From contig CAYGZM010000071.1 of assembly GCA_964354365.1 (NCBI GenBank), forward strand, positions 1 through 18,001: DNA of 18,001 bases, read 5' to 3'. The notes below the pieces were generated by a model. That model saw only the letters and a list, made by a program, of their open reading frames with translations, had not been told where the DNA came from and did not search any database. Of the stretch, positions 14,118-18,001 are shown one piece after another (positions within the stretch are counted from its first letter, which is position 1; each line of letters starts with the position of its first letter). This DNA is from CAYGZM01 sp964354365 (GTDB taxonomy: Bacteria > Planctomycetota > Phycisphaerae > Sedimentisphaerales > Anaerobacaceae). The translations under genes and the position numbers were made by a program.

Positions 14118-17100
14118 ATGAGGGTGAAAGTGCGTTTGGCAGGCTGGGTGCTGTTGGGGGTGGGCGTTTCGTTTCTTTGGTCGATGGGGTACTGCCTTGA
14201 GCGTGCTGCCGGGGACGACGGCTATGTAAATGAAGCAGAGCGGTCGGGAGCGGTTCCGATGGAGGAGGTGAGCGAGCCGAACATCAGCGACGGGCTGCTT
14301 GCTTACTGGGCGATGGAGGATGGGTTCGGCGCGATAGCCAGCGACAGGTCGGGCAACGGCAACGACGGCATCTTGAGCAGCCCAACCTTGCCGAGCTGGC
14401 AGCCTGCAGGAGGTCATCTTAACGGAGCACTTCTGTTCGACGGGCGAGAGGGGCACGTAGTATGCGGCGGAGACCCTGATTTCGACTTGGCCGAAGGTCT
14501 TACGGTTGCGGCCTGGATAAAAGTCAACGCCTTCACGAAGGACTGGCAGGCGATTGTCACCAAGGGCGACAGCGCCTGGCGGCTGCACAGGCACGTCAAC
14601 ACAGATTACATTGATTTTGCCTGCAGCGGCTTGTCGGGTGGTGACATTTCTGAGATGAGCACGGTGTGGGGGAGCACGCCGGTGACCGATGGCGAGTGGC
14701 ATCACGCAGCCGGGGTCTATGACCGGGGCGATGAGACAGAGCAGGTCAGGCTGTACGTGGACGGGATTGTAGATGGGCCGCAGGCCGTTAGAAACGGGTA
14801 CGGGTACATTTCAACAAACACCTACAATGTTTTGATCGGGGCAAACGCCGAGCGCCCCGGGCGCGGGTGGAACGGCCTGATCGATGACGTGCGCCTCTAC
14901 CCCGGTGCACTAACGGCCTCGGAGATTCAATACTTAGTGAACTACAATCTATCGCCGGAGATGCAGCCGGTGGCGCACTGGAGACTGGATGAACCGGGCG
15001 GCGCTGTTGCAATGGACAGCAGCGGCAACGGCCATAACGCCTTTCTCAACGCCGGCCCGAGCCCAACGTGGGTCCAGGGTAAGCTCGATCTGGCGCTCGC
15101 ATTTCACGGCAGCGGCGATTACGTGAACTGCGGGAATGACCCGGTATTTGACGTCACCGACAAGATGACGGTTGCGGCGTGGGTCAATATCGGCACGGTC
15201 CCGGCGGACTGGACGGGGATAGTCACAAAGGGCGACGATGCGTGGAGGCTTTCCACCTTGTTCCGAACGACCCAGATTCACTTTGCCGTCACGGGCGCGC
15301 CGGACTATCGGTCTATCAATGGAAATACCGTATTGACCACCGGCGGCTGGCACTATGTGGTGGGGACATACGATGGAGCGGATATCCGCCTGTTTATAGA
15401 CGGCGTCGAAGACTCCGCAAGTCCGGTGGCTTATGCCGGCAGGATAGCTACAAGCAGGCACAATGTGTGGATTGGCGGCAACTCGGACAGGCCGGGGCGG
15501 GAGTTCGACGGCGCGATAGACGAAGTGGCGATCTGGAACCGGGCTCTGAGCGTCCGGGAAATAGAGTGGCTTACAAACGATGGTATGGGCAATCCGGTTG
15601 TGTCGCGTCAGGGTATCTACGTTGATGATAATGCGCCGCGCGACCCCGGGCCGGGCAATCCTGCAATCAGCGATCCCTACGAAAACGGGAGCTGGGAACA
15701 TCCTTTTGACTCGATTCAGGACGCGATTTATGCGGCCGCGACAGGCGCGGTCATAACCGTCCTGGACGGGAATTACGCCGGGCCGGGCAACCGAGGTCTT
15801 TCGTTCGAGGGCAAGGCGGTGACTCTGCGGAGCCGGAACGGGCCGGAGAGTTGCATCATTAATTGCGAATATGTCACTCGGGGCTTTCGGTTCTCATACG
15901 GTGAAGGTCCGGACAGCGTGCTCGAGGGCTTTACGATCAGCAATGGGAACGCTTATGCCGACGAGGGCCTGTACGGAGGGGGAATATACTGCGACATGGG
16001 CAGCCCGACAATCAAGGGCTGCATCATCAAGAACAACCAGGCCGAGATGGGTGGCGGCATCTACCTCGATTTCAGCAGTGCAATTATCGAGGACTGCATA
16101 ATCGTTGAGAATAGGGCTGTCCAAAGCGGCGGAGGTCTGATGTGCTGGAAAAGCAGTCCAACCCTGATCAATTGCACCATCGGCAACAACAGCCCGGACG
16201 GCCTGTACGTAGCGTATGGTTCGGCCCTGATTTCGGGCACGGTCAAGGTCATTTCGGACAGCATCCGCGGCGACGGCCAGGTGAAGATAGATCGCGATGC
16301 CACTCTGCATACGGAAGACGTCCACACCAGCGCGGATGTGGGTGGCATCGGCCAAATCTTCGTGCCGGCGGGTAAGAGGCTGGTCGTCGAGGGCGGCGGA
16401 ATTGTTGACCTGACCGATTACGACAGCCCCGGTGCGCGAGGCACGGTGCAGTGTAACGGCCTGCTCGTGGCCACGGACAACGCCTCTGTAACAAGGACGG
16501 CGGTCAATGTCACCCGTGCGATATTCGCAGGCAGCTCGATTATCTCCGACAACGTATTCACGACGAATAGGCTGATTCCATACGGCCAGATTGCGGTTGA
16601 GGATACGGCGACATTCATCAATAACGACGTTCATTCTCAGGGTGACAGGTACGTTGATATAGAGCCGTCGGTATTCGCCGGGACAATTCTGAACAACCGG
16701 ATATTTGTGACTCAGGCGGGCAAACGCGGAGGTCTTTTTGAGCTTCGAGGCCAGGATGTGTTCTGCAGCGGGGGATCGTGCGAGCCGGGGCTGATTCCGG
16801 TGGAGACGGTGCCGGACTTCGAGCCGAGCACCTGGACGCTCGAGCGGCTGGAGCTGGCTGCCGGCGCGAGACTGACGCTGACCAACCGCCAGGACTATCA
16901 GGCCCCCTACAATGTCGAGGGGAAGGAGGAGGTGCTCTACGTCAGGCAGCTTGTGCTTGGGCCGAATTCGGTCCTCGATACGGCGTTCAATCGGCTGTAT
17001 TATGAATCGCTGACGAAGGATCCGAGTGCAAAGATAGCCAACAGGCCTCTATTGGGCTACTCTCTGGATCGGTTTATGTTCGACGATCCCAACGAATTTC

Positions 17101-18001
17101 TGAACCGGATGAACAACAACAACCTCGTGATTTCGGATGTTCCGAACAGATCACGCATTCACGTTGAGCGCGTGGTGAGCTCCGCGCTTGATCCCTCCGG
17201 GCTAATGGTAATGCATAATCTGGTGGATATCGACCCGGATTCGCCGACATACGGGCAAATGGTGCACGCGCGCGCAAAGGGACTCTTCGCAAGGTGCAGC
17301 GAAGAGGAGGTATTGATTCGGTTCATGTACCTATTCGAGAGCGCCAAGCCCGGCCTCAAGCTGGCGGTCTATTTGTCCGACGTGCCGGAATTGCTGGCTG
17401 AGGACGATCCGACCCGTCCGGAGCATTATCTTTATGCGGGGCTTCTTACATCGCCGCCTGCCGGTCGGCCCGGGTCGCCGGGCAGTGAGCGTTTCGGGGT
17501 CTTTGAGAGAAGGGTCCCGACGGGACGCCTGGACCTCACGGACGGGACGTACGTGGAGCTGGAGCTGATCGAGCCGGATAAGCCCTTCTTAATAGAACCT
17601 CTTTCCTTGGCTGGGCGCTTCTTGGAGTCGGATGGACCGGGCGGAGGCATGGTTACGATAGACGATTGGGGCCCCGAAGTGCACTGTGACGGGATTTGCC
17701 TGGACATAACGTGGGACGATCTTGTTGATGAGGTGGACTTCTTGACGGTCGTGGGCGCGTGCGGCGTCGCCGCAGAACTGGATCCGAACGAGACCGGCAG
17801 CGGGGCGTGCCTGGAGGGGGCCTTCAGCGACGACGGCTACGTGGATGCGCTCGACATAAGCGGGTGGGACTGGACGCTGTGCGCCGAGGAGCGAAAGGGC
17901 CTTTGCGACGGGATACCGCTCGGCGACGAGGGCGAAGGAGCGAGCCTGGGCGGCGAGACGATGAAGGAGTCGGGTGGCGTGATGCCGCTTGTGAGCCTTC
18001 C
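14118..18001 (+). CDS. Giant secreted protein, LamG-LamG-right-handed beta-helix-dockerin-like (partial, runs off window)
   Basis: Open from ATG 14118 to the window edge: at least 1294 residues, no stop seen. Signal peptide about 1-31 (RVKVR, then hydrophobic 7-25). Two LamG/concanavalin-like domains, about 59-275 (GLLAYWAMEDG ... WNGLIDDVRLYPGAL) and 282-488 (VAHWRLDEPGG ... FDGAIDEVAIWNRAL), typically carbohydrate- or matrix-binding. From 500 (IYVDDNAPRDPGPGNP) a right-handed parallel beta-helix with repeated GGGIYC / GCIIKNNQAEMGGGIY turns to about 710; then a beta-rich part without a recognised fold; then dockerin-like D-rich segments at 1196-1216 (WDDLVDEVDFLTVVGACG) and 1235-1254 (SDDGYVDALDISGWDW). 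This layout is common in Phycisphaerae exoproteins that bind or degrade polysaccharides. No catalytic residues can be assigned. AGGGAG lies 11 nt before the ATG. The 3' end is missing. Confidence 0.93.
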   Translation, partial: MRVKVRLAGWVLLGVGVSFLWSMGYCLERAAGDDGYVNEAERSGAVPMEEVSEPNISDGLLAYWAMEDGFGAIASDRSGNGNDGILSSPTLPSWQPAGGHLNGALLFDGREGHVVCGGDPDFDLAEGLTVAAWIKVNAFTKDWQAIVTKGDSAWRLHRHVNTDYIDFACSGLSGGDISEMSTVWGSTPVTDGEWHHAAGVYDRGDETEQVRLYVDGIVDGPQAVRNGYGYISTNTYNVLIGANAERPGRGWNGLIDDVRLYPGALTASEIQYLVNYNLSPEMQPVAHWRLDEPGGAVAMDSSGNGHNAFLNAGPSPTWVQGKLDLALAFHGSGDYVNCGNDPVFDVTDKMTVAAWVNIGTVPADWTGIVTKGDDAWRLSTLFRTTQIHFAVTGAPDYRSINGNTVLTTGGWHYVVGTYDGADIRLFIDGVEDSASPVAYAGRIATSRHNVWIGGNSDRPGREFDGAIDEVAIWNRALSVREIEWLTNDGMGNPVVSRQGIYVDDNAPRDPGPGNPAISDPYENGSWEHPFDSIQDAIYAAATGAVITVLDGNYAGPGNRGLSFEGKAVTLRSRNGPESCIINCEYVTRGFRFSYGEGPDSVLEGFTISNGNAYADEGLYGGGIYCDMGSPTIKGCIIKNNQAEMGGGIYLDFSSAIIEDCIIVENRAVQSGGGLMCWKSSPTLINCTIGNNSPDGLYVAYGSALISGTVKVISDSIRGDGQVKIDRDATLHTEDVHTSADVGGIGQIFVPAGKRLVVEGGGIVDLTDYDSPGARGTVQCNGLLVATDNASVTRTAVNVTRAIFAGSSIISDNVFTTNRLIPYGQIAVEDTATFINNDVHSQGDRYVDIEPSVFAGTILNNRIFVTQAGKRGGLFELRGQDVFCSGGSCEPGLIPVETVPDFEPSTWTLERLELAAGARLTLTNRQDYQAPYNVEGKEEVLYVRQLVLGPNSVLDTAFNRLYYESLTKDPSAKIANRPLLGYSLDRFMFDDPNEFLNRMNNNNLVISDVPNRSRIHVERVVSSALDPSGLMVMHNLVDIDPDSPTYGQMVHARAKGLFARCSEEEVLIRFMYLFESAKPGLKLAVYLSDVPELLAEDDPTRPEHYLYAGLLTSPPAGRPGSPGSERFGVFERRVPTGRLDLTDGTYVELELIEPDKPFLIEPLSLAGRFLESDGPGGGMVTIDDWGPEVHCDGICLDITWDDLVDEVDFLTVVGACGVAAELDPNETGSGACLEGAFSDDGYVDALDISGWDWTLCAEERKGLCDGIPLGDEGEGASLGGETMKESGGVMPLVSL

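Overview
This window looks like a piece of a Planctomycetota (Phycisphaerae-like) chromosome, probably an environmental or metagenome-derived genome. The clues are a prepilin with an H-x(n)-DG-type C-terminus, a transmembrane Ser/Thr kinase with a zf-HC2-like N-terminus, a very large secreted protein with LamG-like domains, a right-handed beta-helix and dockerin-like ends, and intergenic DNA rich in short perfect palindromes. The taxonomic call is an inference from gene style; no marker gene is present.

Left part, minus strand (149-8454): a compact three-gene operon, read right to left. It starts with a hexapeptide-repeat acyltransferase (TTG start with a good ribosome binding site). A 4-nt ATGA overlap leads to a beta-keto acid cleavage enzyme (BKACE/DUF849), and after a 42-nt gap comes a 2258-residue bimodular NRPS. 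The NRPS reads A-T-C-A-T-TE with a Sfp-type phosphopantetheinyl transferase (PPTase) fused at its C-terminus, so the polypeptide carries its own candidate carrier-protein activating enzyme. A1 has a serine-like but altered specificity code and A2 a valine-like code, so a dipeptide-type product is expected. I do not recognise this combination as a characterised pathway; it is the best candidate here for an undescribed biosynthetic system. Two catalytic oddities stand out: Ala at the usual TE Asp position, and Ala at the usual PPTase His position.

Middle (8455-9497): about 1 kb without a convincing gene between the divergent gene sets. It holds a leader segment with nested inverted repeats, a roughly 198-bp long imperfect palindrome with MITE-like ends and outward-facing -10-like boxes, and several short dispersed palindromes.

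Right part, plus strand (9498-18001): a FHA-GAF-PP2C (SpoIIE/RsbU-type) phosphatase-like protein whose metal-ligand motifs are altered; a three-stem hairpin cluster followed by a T-run; a Ser/Thr kinase with a transmembrane helix; a prepilin gene overlapping the kinase stop by 4 nt; then, behind a strong extended -10 promoter, a secreted giant protein that runs off the window. The phosphatase-like protein and kinase probably form a phospho-signalling pair, with the FHA domain as phosphothreonine reader. Translational coupling of kinase to prepilin hints at an envelope-related output, which is inference.
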